Below are positions 56,472-64,000 of a stretch of 64,000 nucleotides of DNA, one piece after another. This DNA is from Lautropia sp. (GTDB taxonomy: Bacteria > Pseudomonadota > Gammaproteobacteria > Burkholderiales > Burkholderiaceae_E), in assembly GCA_030527825.1 (NCBI GenBank), contig JAUNAC010000001.1, forward strand, positions 124,001 to 188,000, given 5' to 3'. The notes under the pieces were generated by a model, which did not search any database, had not been told where the DNA came from, and saw only the letters and a program-made list of their open reading frames with translations. A program made the translations under genes and the position numbers. Every line of letters starts with the position of its first letter. Position 1 is the stretch's first letter.

Positions 56472-57100
56472 GACAAGGATCCAATCAGATAGACAAAGGA
56501 GAACACGCCAATCCACACCACGTCCAGAAAGTGCCAGAACATGGACAGGCACATGACGCGACGGCGGTTTTCGGTGGTCAGGCCGTGCCTGTTCACCTGA
56601 ACCAGCAAAGTGAGCAGCCAGATCAGGCCGAATGTGACGTGCAGACCATGGGTACCGACCAGTCCAAAGAAAGAGGACAGGAAAGCGCTACGCTGCGGGG
56701 TGGCACCTTCGGTAAACATGTGGTGGAACTCGAAGATCTCGATGCTGAGAAAGGCCAGACCGAACAGCGCTGTGAGGGCCAGCCAGCCAAGCGTGCCTTT
56801 TTTGTTGTCATCCTGCATGGCGATGACGCCGTAGCCATAGGTGATGGAAGACAACAGCAGCATGGCCGTGTTGAGTGCCACCAGGCCGAGATTGAAAACA
56901 TCCGCACCGGACTGGCCCGCCGCATAGTTTCTGCCGAGTACCGCATAGGTTGCAAAAAGACAGGCGAAGATGAGCAGATCGCTCATCAGGTAAATCCAGA
57001 AACCGAGCATCGTCCCGTTTTCAGGATGATGCTCTTCTGTCATGTAGAAATTGCGGGTGCCGGCCGCTGCCGGCCCCTTGTGGGAAAGTGTTGCGCTCAT
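56468..57100 (-). CDS. cyoC: Cytochrome bo3 ubiquinol oxidase subunit III (CyoC)
   Basis: A 210-residue subunit III with five membrane segments. GTMLGFWIYLMSDLLIFACL at the N-terminus and GTHGLHVTFGLIWLL plus WHFLDVVWIGVFSFVYL near the end are family hallmarks. It lies between cyoB (35 bp) and cyoD (4-nt overlap). Confidence 0.95.
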   Translation of the reverse strand: MSATLSHKGPAAAGTRNFYMTEEHHPENGTMLGFWIYLMSDLLIFACLFATYAVLGRNYAAGQSGADVFNLGLVALNTAMLLLSSITYGYGVIAMQDDNKKGTLGWLALTALFGLAFLSIEIFEFHHMFTEGATPQRSAFLSSFFGLVGTHGLHVTFGLIWLLTLLVQVNRHGLTTENRRRVMCLSMFWHFLDVVWIGVFSFVYLIGSLS

Positions 57101-57135
57101 CTCAAATGTGACGGGTCATGGTCAGAAAGCAAAGA

Positions 57136-59139
57136 TCAGGCGTGGCTGGCCAGGATCCGGGTTCGGGCCACCTCGGTACGCTCGACATCGGCGGCCGGGA
57201 TGTAGAAGTCCCGTTTGTAGTTGAAGGTGTGTCCGATGATGACGGCCATCATCAGGACAAAAGCCCCCCCTGCCAGCAGCCACATGTGCCAGACCATGCA
57301 GAAACCGAAGGCAGCACTCAGCGCGGCGATGAAGAAACCGGATGCCGTGTTTTTGGGCATGTGGATGGGGATGAAGCCTCCCTGCGGACGCACATAACCA
57401 TGCTCCTTCATGTCCCACCAGGCGTCGATTTCATGCACGACCGGTGTGAAGGCAAAATTGTAATCAGGCGGCGGCGAAGACGTCGACCATTCCAGGGTGC
57501 GTGCATTCCATGGATCGCCTGTCTCGTCGCGCAGTTTATCCCGATTGATGAAACTGAGCACAAGCTGGACCACGAAGGACAGTATGCCAACCAGAATCAT
57601 GGCCGCACCGCAGGCAGCAATGATGAAATAGATTTGTAGCGAGGGGTCGTCAAAGTGGCTCATGCGGCGCGTGACACCCATCAGGCCCAGGATATAGAGT
57701 GGCGTAAAGGCAACCCAGAATCCCAAGAACCAGCACCAGAACGACAGCTTGCCCCAAAACGGGATCAGACGATAACCGAACGCCTTGGGAAACCAGTAGC
57801 CGATACCAGCCAGCATGGCATACACCACCCCGCCCAGAATCACGTTGTGGAAATGGGCGATCAGGAACAGGCTGTTGTGCAGCACAAAATCGGCCGCCGG
57901 CACGGCCAGCAGAACACCGGTCATCCCCCCTACCACGAAGACAACGATGAAGCCAATTACCCACATCATAGGGACTTCAAAGCGAATGCGGCCGCGGTAC
58001 ATGGTGAACAGCCAGTTGAAGATCTTCGCCCCGGTCGGGATCGAGATGATCATCGTCGTGATACCGAAGAAGGTATTGACGCTGGCACCAGAGCCCATCG
58101 TGAAGAAATGGTGCAACCAGACCAGGTAAGACAGAATGGTGATGCAGGCAGTCGCATACACCATCGAGGTGTAGCCGAACAGGCGTTTACCGCAGAAAGT
58201 GGCTGTAATCTCAGAAAACACGCCGAACGACGGCAGCACCAGCACATAGACTTCAGGGTGACCCCAGATCCAGATCAGATTCACGTACATCATGGCGTTA
58301 CCACCTAGATCGTTCGTGAAGAAATGGGTACCAATGATCCGGTCAAGAGACAACAGGAACAACGTTGCAGTAAGCACCGGGAAGATAACGACAATCAGCA
58401 CGTTGGAGCACAAGGCAGTCCAGGTGAATACCGGCATTTTCATCATATTCATGCCGGGACAGCGCATCTTGACGATGGTCACAATAAGGTTGACCGCAGA
58501 CAACGTGGTTCCGACACCCGCAATCTGCAATGCCCATATGTAATAGTCCATCCCCACATCGGGACTATATTCAATGCCTGACAGCGGCGGGTAAGCCAAC
58601 CAGCCTGTCTTGGCGAATTCGCCAATGAACAGCGAGGCCATCACCAGCGCGGCACCAAAAGCCGACATCCAGAAACTGAAGTTGTTCAGGAACGGGAAGG
58701 CTACGTCACGCGCACCAATCTGCAGCGGCACGACATAGTTCATAAAGCCGGTAACCAGCGGCATGGCCACGAAGAAAATCATGATCACGCCGTGCGCCGT
58801 AAAGACCTGGTCATAGTGGTGGGGCGGCAGATAACCGAGATTGTCCCCGAAAGACATGGCCTGCTGCAGCCGCATCATGAGCGCATCGGCAAAGCCGCGC
58901 AGCAACATGATGACCCCCATCACGATATACATGATGCCAATGCGTTTGTGGTCAACCGATGTAACCCAGTTACGCCAGAATGTTCCCCAGAGCTTGAAGT
59001 ACGTCATGGCGCCCACCAAGGCAAGCGCGCCCAACGCCACGCCTAAAAAGGTAAACACCAGAATCGGCTCATGATAGGGAATGGCCTCCCAGGACAGGCG
59101 GCCAAAAATCAGTTTAGCGGGGTCGGAGTGCTCTAACAT
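57136..59139 (-). CDS. cyoB: Cytochrome bo3 ubiquinol oxidase subunit I (CyoB)
   Basis: The catalytic heme-copper subunit I, 667 residues and about 15 helices. The heme and CuB ligands are in [33 protein letters not shown] (His-Tyr cross-link), WLHHFFTMG and HFHNVILGG. The long N-terminal part ([17 protein letters not shown]) and C-terminal tail are typical of quinol oxidases rather than cytochrome c oxidases. It is preceded by cyoA and followed by cyoC. Confidence 0.96.
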   Translation of the reverse strand: MLEHSDPAKLIFGRLSWEAIPYHEPILVFTFLGVALGALALVGAMTYFKLWGTFWRNWVTSVDHKRIGIMYIVMGVIMLLRGFADALMMRLQQAMSFGDNLGYLPPHHYDQVFTAHGVIMIFFVAMPLVTGFMNYVVPLQIGARDVAFPFLNNFSFWMSAFGAALVMASLFIGEFAKTGWLAYPPLSGIEYSPDVGMDYYIWALQIAGVGTTLSAVNLIVTIVKMRCPGMNMMKMPVFTWTALCSNVLIVVIFPVLTATLFLLSLDRIIGTHFFTNDLGGNAMMYVNLIWIWGHPEVYVLVLPSFGVFSEITATFCGKRLFGYTSMVYATACITILSYLVWLHHFFTMGSGASVNTFFGITTMIISIPTGAKIFNWLFTMYRGRIRFEVPMMWVIGFIVVFVVGGMTGVLLAVPAADFVLHNSLFLIAHFHNVILGGVVYAMLAGIGYWFPKAFGYRLIPFWGKLSFWCWFLGFWVAFTPLYILGLMGVTRRMSHFDDPSLQIYFIIAACGAAMILVGILSFVVQLVLSFINRDKLRDETGDPWNARTLEWSTSSPPPDYNFAFTPVVHEIDAWWDMKEHGYVRPQGGFIPIHMPKNTASGFFIAALSAAFGFCMVWHMWLLAGGAFVLMMAVIIGHTFNYKRDFYIPAADVERTEVARTRILASHA

Positions 59140-59250
59140 CTCGATGTCTGCTAGGTTGCCCAGGCGCCAGATGACGCTGGATTATCGGGAAAAGCCGGTT
59201 GACCGGCCAGCCGGCTGCCAGCAGGCAGCCGGATCCGTTTCGGCCGTCAG

Positions 59251-60357
59251 TTATTGCACGGCGGAGGTTCTGCCACCATCTGGCAGCGCCAGCGGGCTGC
59301 TGGCCTGCAGGTCAGTCGTGCGAACCAGCGGTGCGCATAGTGCCTCAGACACATATGAGCGGAAAACCGGAATTTCGCCACGATGCTTCGGCTGGTTGAC
59401 GGCCTCGGACACAACGCCATCAACCCCCAGACGCCCCAGTCCGCCCTGAGCATCAATCGCCATGATCATGTCGGAACACATGCGATCTGTCTCGACACAA
59501 CGCAGGCGAACCCGGTCATACAGGCCAGGATCGATGCTGGCATACGCACGAACCTTTTCATTCGCACTGGGTTTTGCCAGTTGCAGATAATCGGCACGGG
59601 TCAGCTGGCCTCCGCCGCCGTGACGAACCTTTTCCACCCAGGCGTCGTAATCCTTGTTGTTCAGGCCCAGGAACTTGAACTGCATGCCCGAAAAGCCTGC
59701 TCCCGAGTAGTTACCCGACAGCCCCTTGTAAACGCCTGGCTTGTTGATGACCGCATTGAGCTGCGTCTCCATGCCTGGCATGACATAGATCATACCGGCC
59801 AGCGCAGGGACATAGAAGGTATTCATGACCGACGATGCCGTCATCTTGAAGCGAATCGGCCGGTCGACCGGTGCAGCCATTTCATTCACCAGGGCAATCC
59901 CTTCTTTCGGATAGATGAACAGCCATTTCCAGTCCAGCGCCACGACCTCCACATCCAGCGGCTCGACTCCTGCCGCCACCTCCCGCTTGTCGTCGACTTT
60001 CTGCAACGGCTTGAACGGATCAAGCGAATGGGTGGTGTAGTAGGTGATGATGCCCAGCGTGATGATGATGATCAGCGGCAGCGACCAGAGCACCACTTCC
60101 AGTTTGATGGAATCATGGAAACCGGGATCGTACTTAGCCGCCACGTTGCTGGCCCGGTATCGCCAGGCGAAAAACAGCGCCAGACAGATGACGGGCACGA
60201 TGATCAGCAACATCAGGTAGGTTGCAAGCAGGACGAGATCCTTTTCCTGCTCCGCAATGTAGCCAGATGGGTTGAGCACAACCAGGTCACAGCCGGCCGC
60301 CATGAAGGCAGCGCCCAGCAGAGACAGTGATGAACGTAAGCGTGTAGCAGTTTTCAT
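59251..60357 (-). CDS. cyoA: Cytochrome bo3 ubiquinol oxidase subunit II (CyoA)
   Basis: Subunit II, 368 residues. It is a lipoprotein (lipobox MAAGC, Cys23), then two membrane helices, then the cupredoxin-like periplasmic domain without copper-binding CuA residues (EVVALDWKWLFIYPKEGIAL, MNTFYVPALAGMIYVMPGME, NYSGAGFSGMQFKF) and a COX-ARM-type extension. The C-terminal 50 residues exceed E. coli CyoA. The start at 60357 is chosen because it gives a normal signal; upstream in-frame codons do not. First gene of the cyoABCD-SURF1 operon. Confidence 0.95.
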   Translation of the reverse strand: MKTATRLRSSLSLLGAAFMAAGCDLVVLNPSGYIAEQEKDLVLLATYLMLLIIVPVICLALFFAWRYRASNVAAKYDPGFHDSIKLEVVLWSLPLIIIITLGIITYYTTHSLDPFKPLQKVDDKREVAAGVEPLDVEVVALDWKWLFIYPKEGIALVNEMAAPVDRPIRFKMTASSVMNTFYVPALAGMIYVMPGMETQLNAVINKPGVYKGLSGNYSGAGFSGMQFKFLGLNNKDYDAWVEKVRHGGGGQLTRADYLQLAKPSANEKVRAYASIDPGLYDRVRLRCVETDRMCSDMIMAIDAQGGLGRLGVDGVVSEAVNQPKHRGEIPVFRSYVSEALCAPLVRTTDLQASSPLALPDGGRTSAVQ

Positions 60358-60612
60358 GCCGAAATTGTGTCTGAAGCGCCTGCGGGCGGCCTGGATCCAT
60401 CGACATGCAGGTCCGCGCAGCCAGTCAGTCAGTGGAACCCATGAAGCCGACAAATGCACGATCACACAGCCCCCAAATGGCGCATGTGCGTGCATCCAGA
60501 CCCTACCCATACTCCGGAATGAACCGGATACCATGTGGTAATGATAGCGACTCTATGCGAATCGCTCAAACCGTCCCCGCCCGCCGGCAGAAAATCCGAG
60601 GAAAAAACCACC

Positions 60613-61584
60613 ATGATGATCAACTGTGCCATTTATGCCGACGGCCGGCGCAAAGCGGACATCACTGTGGACGAACTGCCCGCAGCGCTGGCAGACCCGC
60701 AGGTTTTCGCCTGGGTAGCCCTGAAAGATCCAGCCCCGACCGAGATCTTGATGATGCAGGAAGTCTTTAACCTGCCAGAACTGGCAGTGGAAGACACCCT
60801 GCATGGCGGCCAGCGCGCCAAGGTCGAAGAATACGATCAGATCCTGTTCATCACCATGAAGGTAGCTGAGCAGAGCGGTCAGGAAATCCATTATGGAGAT
60901 CTGTACATTTTTGTAAGTCAGCGGTTTGTCCTGTCTATCCGCAATAACGTACAGATCAGCTTCATAGACGTCCGGATGCGTGCCGAACGGGATGAGAATC
61001 TGCTCAGACAGGGTCCGGTTTTTGTGCTGTACGCGCTGACCGATGCCGTCGTAGACCGTTTTATGCCCATTGTCGACAACCTGGAAGCCCAACTGGAGTC
61101 CATCGAGGCTGAAATCTTCCAGGATCAGCCCACCCGTGAAATGATGCTGCGGCTGCATTCCATGAAGCAGGATGTGGCGGAGCTGCGCCACACCATCCCG
61201 GTCGTGCGTGATGACGTGTTTCTACGACTGTGCTTCAACCGCGACCTGCCATTGCATGGCAGTGGTCTTCAGGACTATTTCCGCGATGTCCATGACCACG
61301 TGCAACGGATCAACCAGTCGCTGGACGGTTTGCGCGACAGTATCCTGATGGCCATGCAGCTCAATATGTCTCTGATCGGCCTCGAGCAGAGCGAAGTCAG
61401 CAAAAAACTGGCGGCATGGGCCGCCATATTCGGGATGATGACCACGCTGGCGGGGATCTGGGGCATGAACTTTGAATACATGCCGGAACTCAAATGGCGG
61501 CCAGGCTATCCACTGGCCCTGCTGCTGATGGCGATCATCGGCCTGGTGCTGTACCGGCGCTTTCGCAAGGCCGGCTGGCTGTAG
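60613..61584 (+). CDS. CorA-family magnesium/divalent cation transporter
   Basis: A 323-residue CorA-type channel. The cytoplasmic part has FAWVALKDPAPTE and EDTLHGGQRAKVEEYDQILF; the long helix is EAQLESIEAEIF and following; the C-terminus has two helices joined by the loop WGMNFEYMPEL, the Gly-Met-Asn selectivity motif. I use the first of two adjacent ATGs (60613). A small hairpin (TGCAT ... ATGCA, 61590-61618) follows the stop. Confidence 0.92.
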   Translation: MMINCAIYADGRRKADITVDELPAALADPQVFAWVALKDPAPTEILMMQEVFNLPELAVEDTLHGGQRAKVEEYDQILFITMKVAEQSGQEIHYGDLYIFVSQRFVLSIRNNVQISFIDVRMRAERDENLLRQGPVFVLYALTDAVVDRFMPIVDNLEAQLESIEAEIFQDQPTREMMLRLHSMKQDVAELRHTIPVVRDDVFLRLCFNRDLPLHGSGLQDYFRDVHDHVQRINQSLDGLRDSILMAMQLNMSLIGLEQSEVSKKLAAWAAIFGMMTTLAGIWGMNFEYMPELKWRPGYPLALLLMAIIGLVLYRRFRKAGWL

Positions 61585-61688
61585 GGATCTGCATATATCA
61601 TTCTGAATGATGAATGCAGCCTGACCGGCTGATTCTGACGCCGTGTATGGTAACGGCGGGTTTTTGCGCCATCCTCCGGCATCCTGAC

Positions 61689-61721
61689 AAAAAAAGCGCA
61701 GCCCCGTCCTGCTGGCTGCGC
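61689..61721 (-). terminator. Intrinsic terminator of metQ
   Basis: Perfect 8-bp stem GCGCAGCC / GGCTGCGC with a 10-nt loop; on the minus strand it is followed by seven T residues. It lies 63 nt past the metQ stop. Confidence 0.88.
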
Positions 61722-61783
61722 CCTGTCGGGGAGGCGATCCCTGCTCCATCAGAACCGGCACACAAGGTGCCGGCTCACGTTGC

Positions 61784-62578
61784 TCAGAAGGCGGGAACGA
61801 TCGCGCCCTTGTATTTCTCTTCGATGAACTTCTTGGTTTCCGGAGAGCGGAGCGCTTTCATCAGTTTGGCGATCGCCGGCGTATCGGCATTCTCCGGACG
61901 AGCCGTCACAATATTGGCATAGGGTGAATCAGACCCTTCCAGAACCAGAGCGTCCCGGTTAGGCTGCAGCCCGGCAGCCAGGGCATAGTTGGTATTGATC
62001 AGGGCCAGGTCAGCATCTTCCAGTGCCCGTGGCAAAAAAGCCGCATCCAGCTCGCGGAATTTCAGATGGCGGGGGTTTGCGGCCAGGTCCCGGGATGTGG
62101 ACAGGATATTGGCAGGATCTTTCAAAGTGACCAGCCCCGCCTTCTGCAGCAGCAACAGGGCGCGACCGCCATTGGACGGGTCGTTCGGCAGCACAACCGT
62201 GGCGCCGTCTTTCAGCTCATCCAGACGCTTCAACTTGCGTGAGTACATGCCAAAAGGCTCGACGTGAACAGCCGCTTCGGGCACGGGCACGATATTGGTC
62301 TTGTGTTCCTTGTTGAAAGAATCCAGGTAAGGGCGGTGCAGGAAAAAGTTGGCATCGACCGCCTTGTCGACCGTTGCCTGAATGGGCTGCACATAGTCAT
62401 TGAATACCCGGACTTTCAGATCGATGCCCTGGGCCCGGAGCTGTGGCCTGACAAATTCCAGCAGCTCGGCATGGGGGACGGGCGTGGCAGCCACACTGAG
62501 GGTCTCAGCCTGAACACCGGCAGCACTCAGAACGAACACCGCGGCTGCGGTCAGTTGACGGGCAAATTTTTTGATCAT
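61784..62578 (-). CDS. metQ: Methionine ABC transporter substrate-binding protein (MetQ/NlpA family)
   Basis: A 264-residue periplasmic protein with signal peptide MIKKFARQLTAAAVFVLSAA (cut near VQA-ETL). The NlpA family pattern is clear: LSVAATPVPHAELLEFVRPQ, VDANFFLHRPYLDSFNK, VVLPNDPSNGGRALLLLQKAG, LINTNYALAAGL. Unlike many MetQ proteins it has no lipobox Cys. MetN and MetI are not adjacent, so the permease genes are elsewhere. It is divergent from a LysR gene that may control it. Confidence 0.88.
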   Translation of the reverse strand: MIKKFARQLTAAAVFVLSAAGVQAETLSVAATPVPHAELLEFVRPQLRAQGIDLKVRVFNDYVQPIQATVDKAVDANFFLHRPYLDSFNKEHKTNIVPVPEAAVHVEPFGMYSRKLKRLDELKDGATVVLPNDPSNGGRALLLLQKAGLVTLKDPANILSTSRDLAANPRHLKFRELDAAFLPRALEDADLALINTNYALAAGLQPNRDALVLEGSDSPYANIVTARPENADTPAIAKLMKALRSPETKKFIEEKYKGAIVPAF

Positions 62579-62677
62579 GGATATCAGAAGTGAAAGATTC
62601 CGTTTAACGGCTGCCATACTGGCACCGTTGTACCTTTTTCTGCAAGCTTCTTCCATCAAGACGACAGCTTGTTACAT

Positions 62678-62692
62678 CATATTTCGCATATG
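62678..62692. promoter_or_regulatory. Palindrome CATAT-N5-ATATG between metQ and lysR gene
   Basis: CATATTTCGCATATG fits the T-N11-A symmetric pattern of LysR-type binding sites. It lies 99 nt before the metQ start and 36 nt before the LysR gene, where an autoregulatory site would be expected. A TATATA hexamer at 62709-62714 is a possible -10 for the LysR gene. Confidence 0.45.
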
Positions 62693-62728
62693 ATCATACA
62701 CAAATCGTATATATGACACTAAGGACGG

Positions 62729-63628
62729 ATGGACAAGATTCAGGCGATGTCGACGTTTGTCGCGGTCGTGGAGGCAGGCAGTTTTGTAAAAGCCATGTCG
62801 GTTTTGGGCATTTCCAAAGCTGCCGTTTCACGTCATGTGGCAGAACTGGAGCAGCATCTTGAAATACGACTGCTGCAAAGAACAACCAGACGCCTGTCTC
62901 TGACAACAGAGGGACAGCGCTATTTTGAACGCTGCAAGGAAGTGCTTGCAGCCATTCATGAAGCAGAATCAGAAATCCGTTCCCGCAGCGGCGAAGCCTA
63001 TGGCCGGTTGCGGATCTGTGTCCCCTATTCATTCGGCGTTCTGCACCTGGCCCCGCTATGGAGCACCTTTCTGAAAGAAAACCCGCAGGTACAACTCGAC
63101 ATCGTTCTGTCAGACCGCATGGTCGATCTTGTCGAAGAGGGTTATGACATGGCGGTGCGGATCGGGATACTGAACGATTCCGCGCTGATCAGCCGGCGCC
63201 TGACATCGACGCAGCTGGTCATGTGTGCCTCTCCGACGTATCTGGAACGCCATGGAACCCCTCGCTGTCTGCAGGATCTCAGTCAGCATGAAACCATTGT
63301 GTACAGCTATGCTGCCCGCAGCGGGGAATGGAGTTTTGAAGGTCCGCTAGGCCGAGAGACCGTCAGGGTCCGAGCCCGGCTGTTTGCCAATAATGGCGAT
63401 ACCTGCCGACGTGCTGCCCTGGATCACCAGGGCATCATCCTGCAGCCTGATTTCATGATCCACGACGACCTGCGTCGCGGCGATCTGGTACACGTTCTTC
63501 CCCAGTACAACACGGTCGAGCGCAATATCTACGCGCTGTACCCTACCCGTAAACTGCTCCCCGTCAAGGTTCGACGACTGGTGGACTTTCTGGCCAAGGC
63601 CCTGGCCCATCCGGTCTGGAAGCAATAG
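62729..63628 (+). CDS. LysR-family transcriptional regulator
   Basis: A 299-residue LysR regulator. The N-terminal winged HTH is FVAVVEAGSFVKAMSVLGIS / KAAVSRHVAELEQHLEIRLL / QRTTRRLSLTTEGQRYFERC; the effector domain has LRICVPYSFGVLHLAPLWS and similar. The ligand cannot be read. Its divergent position suggests control of metQ, by convention only. Confidence 0.92.
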   Translation: MDKIQAMSTFVAVVEAGSFVKAMSVLGISKAAVSRHVAELEQHLEIRLLQRTTRRLSLTTEGQRYFERCKEVLAAIHEAESEIRSRSGEAYGRLRICVPYSFGVLHLAPLWSTFLKENPQVQLDIVLSDRMVDLVEEGYDMAVRIGILNDSALISRRLTSTQLVMCASPTYLERHGTPRCLQDLSQHETIVYSYAARSGEWSFEGPLGRETVRVRARLFANNGDTCRRAALDHQGIILQPDFMIHDDLRRGDLVHVLPQYNTVERNIYALYPTRKLLPVKVRRLVDFLAKALAHPVWKQ

Positions 63629-63682
63629 TGCGATTGCCTGTCATGGACAAAACTGACCGGCACGAGATCCTGTCCGGGGCCG

Positions 63683-64000
63683 TCAATGGCCATTCAGCCA
63701 GGCGAAACGTGCCAGAAACAGCAGCGCAATCACCCAGGTCAGCGGATGGACGTCACGCCATTTGCCGGTCATGGTCTTCAGGGCCACATAGGCGATGAAG
63801 CCGAAGGCCAGGCCATTGGCCACCGAATAGGTGAACGGCATGGCCAGCGTGCTGATGACGGCAGGCACGGCCTCGGTACTGTCGGCCCAGTCCAGCTCGG
63901 CAAGCTCCCGGACCATCAGGCAGGCCACGAACATGAGCGCCGGCGCGGTGGCATAAGGAGGCACGACCTCGGCCAGGGGTGAGAAAAAAAGTGCCAGCAA
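63683..64000 (-). CDS. NCS2/AzgA-family purine permease (partial, N-terminus outside window)
   Basis: The last 105 or so residues of an AzgA-type adenine/guanine/hypoxanthine permease: FFSPLAEVVPPYATAPALMF, TEAVPAVISTLAMPFTYSVA and NGLAFGFIAYVALKTMTG are typical C-terminal helices of this family. The 5' end lies beyond the window, and the first residue listed is only the first visible codon. It is convergent with the LysR gene. Confidence 0.82.
   Translation of the reverse strand: MLALFFSPLAEVVPPYATAPALMFVACLMVRELAELDWADSTEAVPAVISTLAMPFTYSVANGLAFGFIAYVALKTMTGKWRDVHPLTWVIALLFLARFAWLNGH

Overview
The window (about 62% G+C by eye, no rRNA, IS element or CRISPR array seen) looks like a chromosome segment of a betaproteobacterium, most probably of the order Neisseriales. 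The grounds are gene order and family content: a short-form hisG, a monofunctional hisB, an mla operon carrying mlaA internally, the kdsD-kdsC-lptCAB-rpoN-hpf-ptsN-hprK-rapZ cluster (hprK together with rapZ), an ispE-tRNA-Gln-prs-rplY-pth-ychF run, and a UbiM-like hydroxylase. I do not assign a genus.

Layout. (1) Positions 1-15881, all on the minus strand: read in the direction of transcription, mlaFEDA-mlaC-mlaB, an ABC-2 exporter (ATPase and permease), a BolA-family gene, murA, then the whole histidine pathway hisG-[hisD-hisC fused]-hisB-hisH-hisA-hisF-hisI-hisE, then hinT, tatA and tatB (cut by the window edge). Most joins are 1 to 11 nt overlaps, so these are tightly coupled operons for outer-membrane lipid asymmetry, peptidoglycan precursors, histidine and Tat export. 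(2) 16196-24953, plus strand: Kdo synthesis, LPS transport, sigma-54, hibernation factor and the nitrogen-PTS/HPr kinase/RapZ regulators. (3) 24937-29047, minus strand: mutM, a dynamin-like GTPase and mutY in one transcriptional direction. (4) 29203-36671, plus strand: a TPR lipoprotein, lolB, ispE (running into tRNA-Gln), prs, rplY (with a strong terminator), pth, ychF. (5) 36928-41071: a thiamine-diphosphate 2-oxoacid decarboxylase, a divergent SelW-family gene, an unassigned stretch of about 600 bp, and mntP behind a manganese riboswitch. (6) 41072-45321, minus strand: a dipeptide-type ABC importer (one binding protein, two permeases) ending in a TIM-barrel epimerase-like protein; ATPases are not present. 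(7) 45622-48241: a histidine-rich periplasmic cupin, an unrecognised membrane protein with a His/Cys/Tyr-rich tail, and a probable gene remnant. (8) 48339-50271: three tandem type IV pilin genes, the first transcribed of which has a near-consensus sigma-54 promoter. (9) 50684-53370: an MFS transporter and a ubiquinone-type hydroxylase; 53546-54895 an AGCS amino-acid/sodium symporter. (10) 55171-60357: cyoABCD plus SURF1. (11) 60613-64000: CorA-type Mg transporter, metQ, a divergent LysR regulator, and the C-terminus of an AzgA-type purine permease.

Most of the window is conserved housekeeping DNA. I found no clear new defence, mobile or biosynthetic system. The points most worth following are the HisD-HisC fusion protein, the tandem pilin array with decaying promoters, the mutM-dynamin-mutY cluster, the ispE/tRNA overlap, and the unrecognised His-rich pair at 45622-47815.
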